DNA of 64,000 bases from Antennarius striatus (taxonomy: Eukaryota; Chordata; Actinopteri; Lophiiformes; Antennariidae), in contig NC_090787.1 of the NCBI RefSeq assembly GCF_040054535.1, positions 15,783,501-15,847,500 on the forward strand, given 5' to 3'. How positions within the stretch are numbered: position 1 is the first letter of the stretch; each line of letters opens with the position of its first letter. Positions 11,463-24,524 of this stretch are shown here, piece after piece. Under the pieces are notes generated by a model, which saw only the letters and a program-made list of their open reading frames with translations, ran no database searches and had not been told where the DNA came from. The position numbers and the translations under genes are program-made.

Positions 11463-14400
11463 TCATCCAAGAGATTGTTCATCTGAAAAGAAACACACAA
11501 AAATAATTGCTTTGTGCTTCAACATCCTCCTCAAAATCCATGTGTTCATATAGGGGTGAACCTCACCCCCATCCTTTATTGTGAATGACTGAGCCTTTTA
11601 GGAATTTGCTTTCATAACCTGTAAGCAATTAACCCGTGTTCATGTGGAATGTCACATCTTTCCATCTTTTTCCATCCCTGCTTATTTGAAATGTGCTGCT
11701 GGGACCAAGATCACAATAATCTGAATTATTTTATACTGTATTTATAACATATTTTACGCTCTGTTAAAAAGTTGTGTTTTATGTAAATTATAAAGACACT
11801 TTCCCCCACTGACCCACGCATCTGGCTGCTTTTGTAAGCAAACACATACAGATAAATTAATGTACTGTAGGTTAATGTAAATGTGTCCAATCATTGTTTG
11901 TTTAGAGAAAGTTGGGGTATATATATTCATATCTAGTTAATTCTAGTGTGGGGAGGTGTCAGTGAAAGTCAAAAATTCAGACGTCTGTCATTGCTGTTGT
12001 CCTCATTGTGTTTCCGTACCTACTGTATATATTGTAGATGGATATGATACTCTTTGTACCCTTACTACTTGATATAACCCATTGATAATGGCGAATATGA
12101 GAGCAGCTATACTAGTCTCACCTTCTTTGCGCAGGAAACACTTCCAAAGGCAGAAACAGAGAGACATGACCAGCAGTGCTGCTACTGTAGTTACTGAGAT
12201 CAAGATTGTAAGAGCCGTCCCAACTAGAAGAGAGAAAGTACACATTAAAAAAAAATTCAATGTCAATCTACTTCTGTATAAATATAATCAATTTGAACAC
12301 AATAATACAACAATATAATGTTGTTGTTTTTATTTGAATGTATTCAAATTAATTAATTGTGTTCAAATTGATTCTATTTATACTGAAGTAGATTCAATGT
12401 CATAAGAAGCTAAATGTATATCAATGTTTATTGTCTGACACTACTTAAACACAGAAAAGTCCCGAGACTTCAGGTAAACTTGAACCAGGAACAACACAGA
12501 ACTAACCATGGTCATTGCAGCTAAAGAGTCTCGACAAAGTAATAGAGGCACGTATCATAAAGTGCAAAACATCATTATTAAAAAATATGGCATATACTTG
12601 CCAAGAAAGGTAATTTGAAGTTGAAATGGAGATGATGAGGATGCAAACACCCCCCCCCCCAAAAAAAAAAAGTTGTGACGCAATCAGATATTTGTAATAA
12701 GCAAGACTTGATTGATATCACCTCACTTTTAGTGTTCATGGATACAGCGATCGGTGACTCAAGCCCTTTGTGGTGCACCAGGCATTTGATGGACACATCT
12801 TTCAGCAGCCCTGATTGGACAGACAGTGTGCTGATGACCAGAGTGGTCCCGTCGTCCTGAGGGATGTGTGTAGTCACAGGGGGGCCAAGAGTGCGGTTAT
12901 CTCTCTCTACATTCCACACTATCTCTGCCGGGGGACGTGACACTGAGGTGCAGTTGGATTCGATCACACCTGGAGAGGTAGTCTTGTAGCTCACCTGAGG
13001 TTTGGGCAGCACTAGGAGAAAACAGAGGCATCACCAGCATAGAACACACTGGATCATGTCTACACACAAACAACGTCTTGTTGACATGATATAAACCCTA
13101 ACTCTAATGCTAACTTTAACACTGATTTTTTAACACTAACTTTAAATCTAAATCTAACTTTAACACTAACTTTGATTCTAACTCTAAATGTAACTCTAAC
13201 ACTAAATCCAACTGAGTATGGGTCTATCTCTAAGTCTGACTTTAATTCTAATTCTGACTCGAACAGTAACTCTTACTCTAACTCAACTAGCACTAACTCT
13301 AAGTCTGACTCTAATATTAACTGTAACACTAACTCTAAATGTAAATGTAGCCACAAGAGGACACAAGCCAGTGTCTTATTGTGCTGCTCCCAAGCCCGGA
13401 TAAATACAGAGGGTTGCGTCAGGAAGGGCCTTCGGCGTAAAACTTTTGCCAAATCAAACATGTGAATCAAACCTATGACTTCCATACCGGATCGGTCGAG
13501 GCCCGGGTTAACAACGACCGCCATCGGTGCTTTTGACCTACAGGGTGCCAGTGGAAATTGGACTACTGTTCGTCAAAGAAAGAGAGGAGGAAAGTGTGAT
13601 CGTAGGAAGACAGAGAAGTGGAACACCAAGAGTATAGGACTAAGAGTAGGGACATTGAATGTTGGGACTATGACAGGAAAAGATAGAGAGTTGGTTGACA
13701 TGATGCAGAGGAGGAAGGTAGACATACTGTGTGTCCAGGAGAACAGGTGGAAAGGTAGCAAGGCTAGAAGTTTAGGAGCAGGGTTCAAGTTGTTCTATCA
13801 TGGTGTAGATAGGAAGAGAAATGGAGTAGGAGTTATATTGAAGGAGGAGTTTGTTAGGAATGTCCTGGAGGTAAAAAGAGTGTCAGATAGAGTGATGAGT
13901 CTGAAGCTAGTAATCGAAGGTGTGATGTTCAACGTTGTTAGTGGGTATGCTCCACATGTAGGATGTGAGCTGGAGAAGAAGGAGAAATTCTGGTTGGACT
14001 TTGATGAAGTAATGCAGAGCATACCTAGAAGTTAGCGAGTTGTCATTGGTGCAGACTTCAATGGACATGTTGGTGCAGGAAACAGAGGTGATGAGGAGGT
14101 GATGGGCAGGTTTGGTATCCAGAAGAGAAACGTAGAAGGTAGTTGACTTTGCAAAAAGGATGGAAATGGCTATAGTGAATACTTTCTTCCAGAAGAGGCA
14201 GGAACATATGGTGACCTATAAGAGTGGTGGTAGGAGCACACAGGTAGACTACATCTTGTGTAGACGATGTAATCTGAAGGAGATCAGTGACTGCAAAGCA
14301 GTGGTAGGCTAGAGTGTAGCCAAACAGCATAGGATGGTGGTGTGTAGGATGACTCTGGTGGTGAGGAAGATGAAGAGGGCAAAGGCAGAACAGAAGACGA

Positions 14401-17400
14401 AATGGTGGAAGCTGAAAAAGGAAGATAGTTGCATGACTTTTATGAAGGAGTTAAGACAGGCTCTAGGTGGTCAGGAGGTGCTTCCAGATGACTGGACAAC
14501 TACAGCTAATGTGATCAGGGAGACAGTTTAGGAGAGTACTTGGTGTGTCATCTGGAAGGAAAGTAGATAAGGAGACTTGGTGGTGGAATGAGGAGGTACT
14601 TGAGTGTATACAGAGAAAGAGGTTTGCTAAGAAGAAGTGGGACACTGAGAGGACTGAGGAGAGTAGACAGGAGTACAGGGAGATGCAGCGTAAGGTGAAG
14701 GTAGACGTAGCAAAGGCCAAACAAGAAGCTTATGATGACTTGTATGCTAGGTTGGACAGTAAGGAGGGAGAGACTGATTTATACACGTTGGCAAGACAGA
14801 GAGATAGAGATAGAAAGGACGTGCAGCAGGTTAGGGTGATTAAGGTTAGGGATGGAAGTCTATTGACAGGTGCCAGTAGTGTGATGGGAAGATGGAAAGA
14901 GTACTTTGAAGAGTCGATGAATGTAGAAAATGAGAGAGAACAAAGACTAGAAGAGGTGACTGCTGTGGAGCAGGAAGTAGCAAAGATTAGTCAGGATGAA
15001 GTGAGGAGGGCACTGAAGAGGATGAAGAGTGGAAAGGCAGTCGGTCCTGATGATATACCTGTAGAGGTTTGGAAGTGTCTAGGAGAGGTGGCAGTAGAGT
15101 TTCTGACTGGGTTGTTCAACAAGATCTTAGATAGTGAGAAGATGCCTGAGGAATGGAGGAGAAGTGTGCTGGTTCCCATTTTTAAGAACAAGGGAGATGT
15201 GCAGAGTTGTGGCAACTACAGAGGAATAAAGCTGATGAGCCATACAATGAAGTTATGGGAAAGAGTAGTGGAAGCTAGACTAAGGGCAGAAGTGAGCATT
15301 TGTGAGCAGCAGTATGGTTTCATGACGAAAAAGAGTACTACAGATGCAGTATTTGCTTTGAGGATGTTGATAGAGAAGTACAGAGAAGGCCAGAGGGAGC
15401 TGCATTGTGTTTTTGTAGATCTGGAGAAAGCTTATGACAGGGTGCCCAGAGAGGAACTGTGGTATTGTATGAGGAAGTCCGAAGTGGCAGAGAAGTATGT
15501 TAGAGCGGTGCAGGACATGTATGAGGACTGTAAGACAGTGGTGAGGTGTGCTGTAGGTGTGACAGAGGAGTTCAAGGTGGAGGTGGGACTGCATCAGGGA
15601 TCAGCTCTGAGCCCCTTCTTGTTCGCTATGGTGATGGACAGGCTGATAGACGAGGTTAGACAGGAATCTCCATGGACTATGATGTTTGCAGATGACATTG
15701 TGATCTGTAGTGAGAGCAGGGAACAGGTGGAGGAGAAGCTAGAGAGGTGGAGGTTTGTCCTGGAAAGGAGAGGAAAGAAGGTTAGCTGCAGTAAGACAGA
15801 GTACATGTGTGTGAATGAGAGGGACCCAAGTGGAAGAGTGAGGTTACAGGGAGAAGAGATCAAGAAGGTGGAGGATTTTAAGTACTTAGGTTCAACAGTC
15901 CAGAGCAATGGAGAGTGTGGAAAAGAGGTGAAGAAGCGTGTGCAGGCAAGATGGAACGGTGGAGGAAAGTGTCAGGTGTGATGTGTGATAGAAGAGTTTC
16001 AGCTAAATGAAAGGAAAGGTGTACAAAACTGTGGTGAGACCAGCGATGTTGTTTGGTCTAGAGACAGTGTCACTGAGGAAAAGACAAGAGACAGAGCTGG
16101 AGGTAGCAGAGATGAAGATGCTGAGGTTCTCTCTGGGAGTGACCAGGATGGATAGGATCAGGAATGAGTACATCAGAGGGACAGCACATGTTAGAGGTTT
16201 TGGAGATAAAGTCAGAGAGGCCAGACTGAGATGGTTTGGACATGTCCAGAGGAGAGATAGTGAATATATTGGTAGAAGGATGCTGAGTTTTGAACTGCCA
16301 GGCAGGAGGCCTAGAGGAAGACCAAAGAGGAGGTTTATGGATGTAGTGAAAGAGGACATGAAGGTAGTTGGTGTGAGAGAAGAGGATACAGAAGACAGGG
16401 TTAGATGGAGGCAACTGATTCACTATGGCGACCCCTGAAGGGAAAAGCCAAAAGGAAAAGAAGACTAACTCTAAATGTAACTTTAACACTAAGTCTAACT
16501 CTGAGTGTAAATCTAACTCTTAGTCTAACTCTAAGTCTAACATCAACTTCAACTATAAATCTCTGTCAAACTCTAACACTAACTCTAACTAACACAAATG
16601 ACCGGGTCACTGAAATACACTGTGCCAAGTAAGGTATTATTTGACGTGGTGCTTTTATTACATTCCTTCTTTTTCACTTGTTCCATTTTTCTGTCTTTAA
16701 TGTCCAAGCCAAAAGCTCTGCTGTGTGAGCACATAATGATCGAAGTCTAAGTGAAAAATGGAGTGTACATGGTGGGAGGGCAAGGAATGAAGAATTTTAC
16801 TCTCACAAAAACATGAGATAAAACTGAGCCTTTTGTTAAGCTGGCATTTGTGTATGATCAGACAGTATGATTAGACTGTCTTTGGTTAAATTACTAAGGT
16901 GATACTAGAGAATAACCTTGAAGCTTCTGGATCGGTTCAGGGTTCAGGTATGTGAATTCCTGTACACTAAAGCTCCATGAGTAAATTTGTGGCAGGTAGT
17001 GTCTCAGGGCTGACTGAGGAATGCGAAACTCTGGGACTGAGAACATTTTTGTTGGCAAGAACACGTTTAGTCAAAGATATTTTATGGTTTGAATGTCTCC
17101 ATGGGAAAAACCCATTTGGACTGAACTGTATCAGATTTAATGGTGGGTCATGAACATACGTAACATTGAATATACTTAAAAATGTAATGATTAACATGTG
17201 AGTGGACACAAAACTGATGAGAAATGTAAAATGTGGGGTCTTATTAAGAAGAAAACAGAGGAAAACTTCCATTTTACTGAATAACTTTGAATGATGAACT
17301 CATCAACACATACTTGTATAGAATGCTTACATACTATATAATGTTAATGGATAACTTACAAGACCTGTACGATATCCGCTTTTACAGTTTTCTTCTCCAA

Positions 17401-19906
17401 GAAAAGTGAGACTAAATCACCACTGATTCTGAATGTATACAGTATTTTTAATTTATTTAATCAAAAACATGAAATCACACATTCAGTTGGAATGGAGTTC
17501 TTTTATGCGTGTGTGAGGCTTATTTATTTATGAACCAATGACAACAGATTCTTTTGACCACTTGGGGCAGCAGAGACAACGTACCAACATAAAACCGGTA
17601 CACTGCATCACCAGCCTTTTGGTAAGTATTGTCAAAGCAGCTCTTATTATCATTTCACTGGAGTTGTGTTTGTGTCCACTTGAAGAATTCCCTATTCAAG
17701 TGTTTATGTCTCTTTATTTGCGTTTAATCCATTGTAACTTTTCATACATCTACGCTTTTCAGCCCTGTAAACCAATTCTAATTGCACTGGATGTAGAATA
17801 TTTATTATGATTGACCTCACTTACATGCACATGTGTGTGTGTTTTAACTATCACTGTTTGTGGAATCACAATGGGGGTGAAGCAAAAGTTAATTGTACCT
17901 GAAGGACACGGATCGATTTCAAACAAAAGCATGTATGTTTGTTGAGATTACTGATAGAAGAAGTCTGGGAAAAATAGAGGAAAGACAAATGAGCAAAAAG
18001 AGAGTAAGACAAAGCACAGAGGGAGTCAGTGTCTGCTGCGAACACTAACACAGTCATGTGTCACTCCCTCGCTCCCTGCCTCCGCCATTGTTTCTAATGC
18101 TCCATTCTTCAGATGGACACACTGTTCTGTGTTTGTGTGGTAACAAATCGGCCAACAGTATACCATAGTCTCTCAAAAGAAAACATATAACAGAGCCATT
18201 CAGGAAGCAAAGATCAACATTCCTGCCTAATCCCCATGGGTACCTGACTATCCTAACATTTGAGTTGAGTGTTTTTTTTGCACTCATGCACACGAGATCC
18301 TGTCCACCCAACTCCAGACCTACTGCAGGATAAATTCACTCACAGATGTCCAGTTGATTTAACACAAGTGTGACACCATTGGGAAACAACACAGCAGAAA
18401 ACTTCAGCACACTCTTGTTCAGACTCTTAATTTCTTCAGTTTGGATCTGAGAACATAAATGATGGCCTGGCTTTAGTCAGCTTGATCCATTTCCCTTCCT
18501 TTGTTAGTCATTCTATGAATGCATTCTGAAACAATCAGCAATGGCTAATTGGAAAATATGTTTACCGTAGGTGGTGAGGCAAACCCTGGCACTCTTTTCC
18601 CTGTCAGGAAGTGTGAACAGGCAGGTGTAGCAGCCCTCGTCCTGGATCGCCACAGGTTGGATGGTGAGCTGGCTGTCAGACAAGGAGGCACTCAGCCACA
18701 CTCTCCCCTGGTATGGTGGCTCTATCATGGCGTCGCTACGCTTTGCAAAGGAGGCCACCTCTGTGGAATCTCCCTGCCCGGACGTGTGTCTCCAAAGGAT
18801 CTGCTGCACCTTTTCAGGCAAACCGTAAGAACAGGACAGGTAGGTCTTCTTCCCTCTCACTGCAGTCATGTTGCTGCCGCCAGTGACTTGCGCTGGGAGT
18901 ATAAAGAGTGCATGATTCGATTAAAGAGTGATGAATGAAGAGAAGAGGTACGAACACAGGAGACAGAGGGTGAAAAATAGTATGAAGCTAAAATTTAGAG
19001 ACATGAGGCCCCATGAACAGAAACCAGCTAATGGAATCTGCAGCAGCTGTTTCTGGTTAAGAGAAAAATCCCTTTTTCTGCAGCTGCAGCTCAGCTCTTT
19101 ATTAACATGACTATCTAAGTCTCTACAGGATCATCTACTGATATCCAGGCTGCAGGGAGCATTATCCATCCCAGAGACTACTGATGCAAATAGATGTGAT
19201 CTTATTTGCGCTTGATTCATCCAAAAAAACTAATAATGAGGCAATAAAGTACATTTAAATCTAGATGAAATTATTCAATAGAAGAACACAGATCAGTTTA
19301 AATAGTTGTTTAAACTGTATATATCAATACATCACTCCTCGTAAAGATAACGTGTATATATGTGTATGTGTGTGTGTGTGTGTGTGTTTATTATATGTAA
19401 ACAGATGCAATCCTTAACAATCTTACTCACCGGTAACAGTGAGGCAGGTCTGCCCCTGCTTTGACCCGGATGGATGCATGTCAAAGATGCAGGTGTAGCA
19501 GCCCTCGTCACGGAAGCCCACCCTCTGGATGGTGATGGCTGAGCTGTCTTTCGGCGAGGACGTGAGCTCCACATGTTGCTGTCCACTCACGCTGTCTTTC
19601 AGCCCAGGTTGGTAGGTCAGCAGTGTCTGGTTCTGGACGTCCAGCCAACGCACCTGCCTCAGAGACTCCCCACGATCCCGTGAAACACTGCAGGACAGAG
19701 TGAATGGCTTCTCCACCGGCGCTTCCAGATGCGCTGGTGCTGTCACCCTGCCTGAAACATCCAGCCAATACAAACATGACCATTCGGTTCATTCAGATCT
19801 ATGCTTTGAGTTTCTCCAGATCCTTTTTCATGGCTTACTTACCATGAAGACCTCTCACCACCAGTAAGAGCATACACACCGGCAGACCTGTCCTCATAGT
19901 CTTCAT
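11463..19906 (-). CDS. cd200-like: CD200 (OX-2 membrane glycoprotein)-like with two V-type Ig domains
   Basis: Minus-strand exons 19906-19843 (signal peptide), 19751-19431 (V1), 18892-18566 (V2), 13011-12727 (C-type Ig), 12223-12122 (transmembrane) and 11482-11463 (tail DEQSLG then TGA). All internal junctions are phase 1; total 372 residues. V1 and V2 both contain the CD200-type signature DEGCYTC followed by a CLT strand. The C domain has [20 protein letters not shown] and IKCLVHHKG in the CD200 order, and the tail is short and motif-free as in CD200. Mammalian CD200 has one V and one C domain and roughly 270-280 residues, so the extra V exon is unusual. Both V exons are symmetric (1-1), so isoforms skipping either would stay in frame. 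CD200 engages CD200R on myeloid cells. An RTE element sits antisense in the V2-C intron. Confidence 0.85.
13081..13344. repeat. Degenerate (CTAACN)n array, left part
   Basis: Hexamer-like units (CTAACT, CTAACA, CTAAAT and similar) that look like a decayed telomere-type satellite. The array resumes after the inserted retrotransposon at 16464. Confidence 0.9.
13345..16463 (+). mobile_element. RTE-clade LINE retrotransposon, nearly full length, inactive
   Basis: About 3.1 kb, near the usual 3.2-3.3 kb of RTE elements. It has a 5' leader (GCCACAAGAGGACACAAGCC), endonuclease and reverse-transcriptase coding, and a short 3' end (GGCGACCCCTGAAGGG, then AAAAG repeats). It is flanked on both sides by the same 17 bases, ACTAACTCTAAATGTAA (13328-13344 and 16464-16480), a likely target-site duplication. 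Host DNA is a CTAACN array in the CD200-like intron; the element is antisense to the gene. Confidence 0.88.
13475..16438 (+). pseudogene. RTE endonuclease/reverse transcriptase, broken
   Basis: An apurinic-type endonuclease comes first: [15 protein letters not shown] near 13735, and [10 protein letters not shown] near 14045. Reverse transcriptase follows: [45 protein letters not shown] and the catalytic box FADD near 15685. A carboxy-terminal region ends with [12 protein letters not shown]. Breaks seen: an in-frame TAG near 14033, a frame change near 14140-14150, stops near 14310 and 14529, and a frame change near 15960. The order and boxes are those of RTE-clade LINE proteins. No active copy is encoded here. 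Confidence 0.9.
16464..16596. repeat. Degenerate (CTAACN)n array, right part
   Basis: Continuation of the array interrupted by the RTE element. Confidence 0.9.
16597..18565. other. Intronic DNA of the CD200-like gene
   Basis: Lies between the right CTAACN array and the V2 exon. I see no exon, RNA gene or recognisable mobile element here. Confidence 0.5.
19351..19388. repeat. (TG)n microsatellite
   Basis: Short TG array about 40 bases past the donor of the CD200-like V1 exon, inside the following intron; on the sense strand it reads CA. Confidence 0.9.
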
Positions 19907-20337
19907 TACTAGATTTAAAAATGAAGGGAGAGGATGGTACTGAGAAGGAAATATTTTAAGTTACCTTCGTCAACACAATATGAACCCTGACACTCCCATA
20001 ATACTGTTGATCCAGCTGTGATACAGACATACAGGTGGATGCTATTATGGAATCTGTAGTATTTCTTCATGACCATTAGATGCTGACAACAATTCAATTA
20101 TTCTCTGGGACACAATGGAAATTTAACTCACCCAGATTCATTCCATTCCTGATTCAGGATTAAGTTTTTTTTTTGTGTTTTTTTTGTCTAAGTCACTGAT
20201 TCAAATCTGAAACAAGTTGCAACAACTTAATTATTTACAACTATTTATACACAAAATAGAACAATTACAAAAGAAATACTACTTTTTTGTACTCATTACT
20301 ACCATAAACTGTACAAACATGACATTTAGACACTTAC

Positions 20338-20560
20338 CTCTGCTTTTCCTAATGCAACAGGTAAACGTTGAAGATGATCTACCTATGTAACATTTTACAT
20401 TTGTCCGTCCTTATGGCCCAGAAGTCTTTTCGGGCATCACTGCTCTGTAAGAGAGGATTTTTCTACTCATCCAAGACCTCGCTGCTCTGCGCACCATCTG
20501 CACAATGAACGCCGGCGGAGGCTCTCAGCGGCTGCTTGCTGGATGCGGATGACGTTGGAA
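20338..20560 (-). promoter_or_regulatory. Putative 5' non-coding exon and promoter of the CD200-like gene
   Basis: The coding start exon is preceded by a splice acceptor (TTTTTAAATCTAG then TAATG), implying an upstream non-coding exon. A strong donor GCAGAG|GTAAGT lies at 20338/20337 on the minus strand, bordering a relatively GC-rich stretch (about 20460-20580). The transcription start is not located. Confidence 0.45.
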
Positions 20561-21197
20561 CAGACGCCGCATCTCAGCGCCCTCTAGTGTCACTAACGTG
20601 TAATAAGACGAGAGGGCAAACATTCTTGTTCTTCTTTTTGCTGCTTAAAAATGTTGTTTATTCCTGCAAATGTTTTCATAAAAAGTTATCAGAGCCAATA
20701 ACATGTTGATAAATAGTATTAAAAAATCTAGTACTAAGAAATTCAATTAGTCCAGATAGACGTATGAATATACTGTTCTATACATCATTACTACTTAAGA
20801 GAGATACAGTTTGTGATATAAAGCCTGAACACGTTCACAATATTTGGAAAATATTATATTAAAATTCTTTAAAAATGAGTTTGAAATGTTAAAGCATTGA
20901 TTAGTAACATATGAATAGAAATTTTTATTAGTGGTAGTAGTAATACAGTGCTGTGGTACTGCTTGAAGCAGAAGCAACAAAAGGATTAGCAAATTAGTTG
21001 TCTTGTCGCCCCCTGCTGGTCGATATTACAATTACACATAAATAGAAGAGCAACAAAACATTAAATTGTTGAATTGTTTTTTAATTTGTCTTTTAAAATG
21101 AATTCAAAATATTTTTGCTGGGATTTTTCATTGTGTAAGTTTATTTAATATCGTAATTGAGTTTTGTTTTTTGTTTTTTTTTCAAACGTCATACGTC

Positions 21198-21416
21198 ATA
21201 CTTCCTCGACGGAAGTAAGTGGTCGGAAGATTATTGGTGACGTACCGGAGCGACAACGTTAAACTTGACAGCCGAACAAAAATGCTCCTAAAATGAGCTC
21301 AATGGCAACATAACAGACATTGTGACTGTTCCCGTCTGTTGGTCATTCTGTGTCGACATGAAGTGAGACTTCTCTGCACAGGTACCACTTCAGGATTAGC
21401 TGATTTAGCTGCAGAC
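21198..21416 (+). promoter_or_regulatory. gpr89 promoter/5' UTR with paired ETS sites
   Basis: ACTTCC at 21200 and GGAAGT ending at 21216 form an ETS-site inverted repeat. A further CGGAAG lies at 21224, an inverted CCAAT box (ATTGG) at 21233-21237 and a CRE-like TGACGT at 21238-21243. There is no TATA box. This is typical of a housekeeping promoter. Confidence 0.55.
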
Positions 21417-24400
21417 ATGTCGTTTCTCGTGGACTCGGTCATCATGTTCACCTCGCAGGTAAATTATGAGCTGGATAAATTGACAGATTGCGACGTGTGT
21501 TCTTTTTCAGTGAAACCAGAGAATATCTGTAATATGTTTGAAGATAATTTGAAGTTACCTGGTTCTGTAATTGTTTTGTAGTCATTGTATAGCAAAAACA
21601 AACACTATGTTTTTGTGTGTACTTATTAGAGGGACAGTTTAAGAAATCCGGGGACCATGAAACTAGTTATTTTACTTAAACTAGTGCTTTAGTTTTTGTG
21701 AATGATCAAAATGACGTTCATTGTAGGCCTGAGAAACAATGTTAAGTCTTTTTTTTTAGTTTGATGAATGTGACGAGCATTTATCAAACTAAAAAATGGA
21801 GATGTAATCTGAAGTAATTCTGATTTCCCTCAAAGTAATCCCCCTTTAATCCCTGTAGGTGCTGTTCTTTGGCTTTGGCTGGTTATTCTTTATGCGGCAG
21901 CTCTTCAAAGATTATGAGGTATGAAGTTATTCCAAGGAATATATTTCAGACAAAATGATTCTGGGGAGAAAACAAACACATGTTTGGATCTTCACTTGGT
22001 GTTCATGAAAACAGAGAAGTCAGCAGAAGATAGAAAGATGAAACAAAAATCACATTGCTCGGACGGCGAAGGGGATGAAAATGAGATAATGACCTTGACC
22101 TTGAATATATCAGGGTAAAATTTTGAATTCAGCTGTGTCGCAGGATGTTGCAGTCTGTGACTGCCTTGTTGTGTTTGTGTTTGTTGACAGGTGCGGCAGT
22201 ACATTGTTCAGGTGGTATTCTCCATCACCTTTGCTTTTTCATGCACCATGTTTGAGCTCATCATCTTTGAGATTCTGGGTGCCTTAAGCAGCAGGTAAGG
22301 GATTTTTTTAATTTAATGTAACTAAAGGTTTTATTGTTAATGATAACAGATTCAATTGCTGTCTTTGCCACAGCTCCAGGTATTTCCACTGGAAACTGAA
22401 CCTCTATGTGATCCTGCTGGTTCTCATCTTTGTGGTGCCTTTCTACATCGGCTACTTTGTTGTCAGCAACATACGCCTGCGTAAGTATAGTTGAAAGCTC
22501 AGAAGTGAGAATAAATATTTAAAAAACTGATGTGGTTTCCCACAGCATCTCACAGAAACTGTTTGTTTTGTGCAGTGCACAGACAGAGGCTTCTATTCGC
22601 TTGTATGGTTTGGTTTACCTTCATGTATTTCTTCTGGAAGTTGGGAGACCCATTTCCCATCCTGAGTCCAAAGCATGGTGAGTGTGTATCCTTTTCTTTC
22701 TTCCACAGCTGGTGAAACACTAGTATAGTTGTTTTCAGTCTGTTGTCTTCTTTTCTCCAGGCATCCTGTCCATTGAGCAGCTAATCAGTCGTGTCGGTGT
22801 GATCGGAGTCACACTCATGGCTTTGTTGTCCGGCTTCGGTGCTGTCAATTGTCCATACACTTATATGTCCTATTTTCTCAGGTAAGCTCAGCTTTACTTT
22901 GACCCCATCATCCAGTGACAAATAACCTTTTGAGCTAGGTCTGCCTATGGCTGTCCTGATTCTCATCCCTGTTTGGACACCATGCTGCCGGTGCTATGAT
23001 GCTCTTACTCTGGTATTTTTCACAGGAATGTAACAGACAGTGACATCCTCGCTCTGGAGAGAAGACTGCTGCAGACGATGGACATGATAGTCAGCAAGAA
23101 AAAACGGTGAGTGAAAAAAAATGATGTTATTATCCAAATAAAGCAAATTATTGTGCCACAATAGTTAATTCTGTGTGTCTAGAATTGCCATGACGCGGAG
23201 GCAGATGTACCAGCGCGGTGAAGATCAGAACAAACAGACTGGATTCTGGGGCATGATCAAGAGTGTCACCTCTCCTCAAGCAGGGAGTGAAAGTATCCTC
23301 TACACTTATATTTTATAACAATCTTAATTCTTAATCTTTCACATCACTTTGTACTACGTATCTGTCTCATTCATACGTCGTGTCAACTCTAACATCTTTC
23401 CTTCAGACCTGTCTTTGATCCAGCAAGAGGTTGATGCTCTAGAAGAGTTGAGTCGGCAACTTTTTCTGGAAACTGTGGACCTGCAAGCCACGAAGGTAGA
23501 ATTTGTGCACACACGCTCGCATGTTTGCATTCACACACACGTCCACACACACATATAAATGTCTATAGAGAGAACAAGGAGACTTGAAGGCTTAGGTCTG
23601 GAATAAAGTTAAGTGGCTGGATATTAACCTGGTGGTAATTTTCTGACCTTGTAATCTGAACCAGGTTTATTCAGATTTTTATTAATGACCACATGATTCC
23701 TTCCATCATATGAATTTATAAGTAAAATAAAAATAAATTGTCCTCTAGACACAGTGTTTTCATGCATTTTGAACATCTGCTCGTGTCTAATAACACACTT
23801 CGTAAAAGTTCAGTGTGTCACCCACTCTGGTGTGTTGTGTATTATAATCTGAGATCTGGACTGAGAACAGTTCAGACACACATCTCTCTACACACCACAT
23901 CTACGTGTGACTGTTCCTGAAAGAGAAATAATCATTTGAATATTTACCACCGGGTTTTCTTGTCTTAGGAGCGAATCGAGTATTCAAAGACATTCCAGGG
24001 GAAATACTTCAACTTCCTCGGCTACTTCTTTTCCATCTATTGCGTTTGGAAAATCTTCATGGTAAGAACATTTCCTGCTGAATTTTGCCCCCTTTTAGTA
24101 TCTTCCCATCATGCTAACCTTCGGTACAGGGATTGCTGAGGCCCTGTTATGTAATCTCCTTCATAACTGAAGATGTAGTTTATAGAGTACGTGGATACAC
24201 CTTACAGTATGGTAGTGTAATTCAGTTTTACGTCACTGTTGTGTTGAAGTGATTCCCAGTTGTTCCAACCAGAACTCTGATCTGTAATCTATTACCAAGT
24301 ACTTTTAGATCTCTATAAAAAACGCCTCTCCTGTCTGTCATAGGCCACCATAAACATTGTGTTTGATCGAGTTGGAAAGACGGATCCAGTGACGAGGGGT

Positions 24401-24455
24401 ATTGAAATTACTGTGAACTACTTGGGGATCCAGTTTGATGTAAGAAGTTCACACA

Positions 24456-24524
<69 letters not shown>

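Noticed and set aside
13172..13465. Asn/Ser-rich open frames
   Set aside because: Read through the degenerate CTAACN array into the RTE leader.
18054..18311. 85-codon minus-strand open frame inside the CD200-like gene
   Set aside because: Lies in an intron, with no Ig features and no fitting splice sites.
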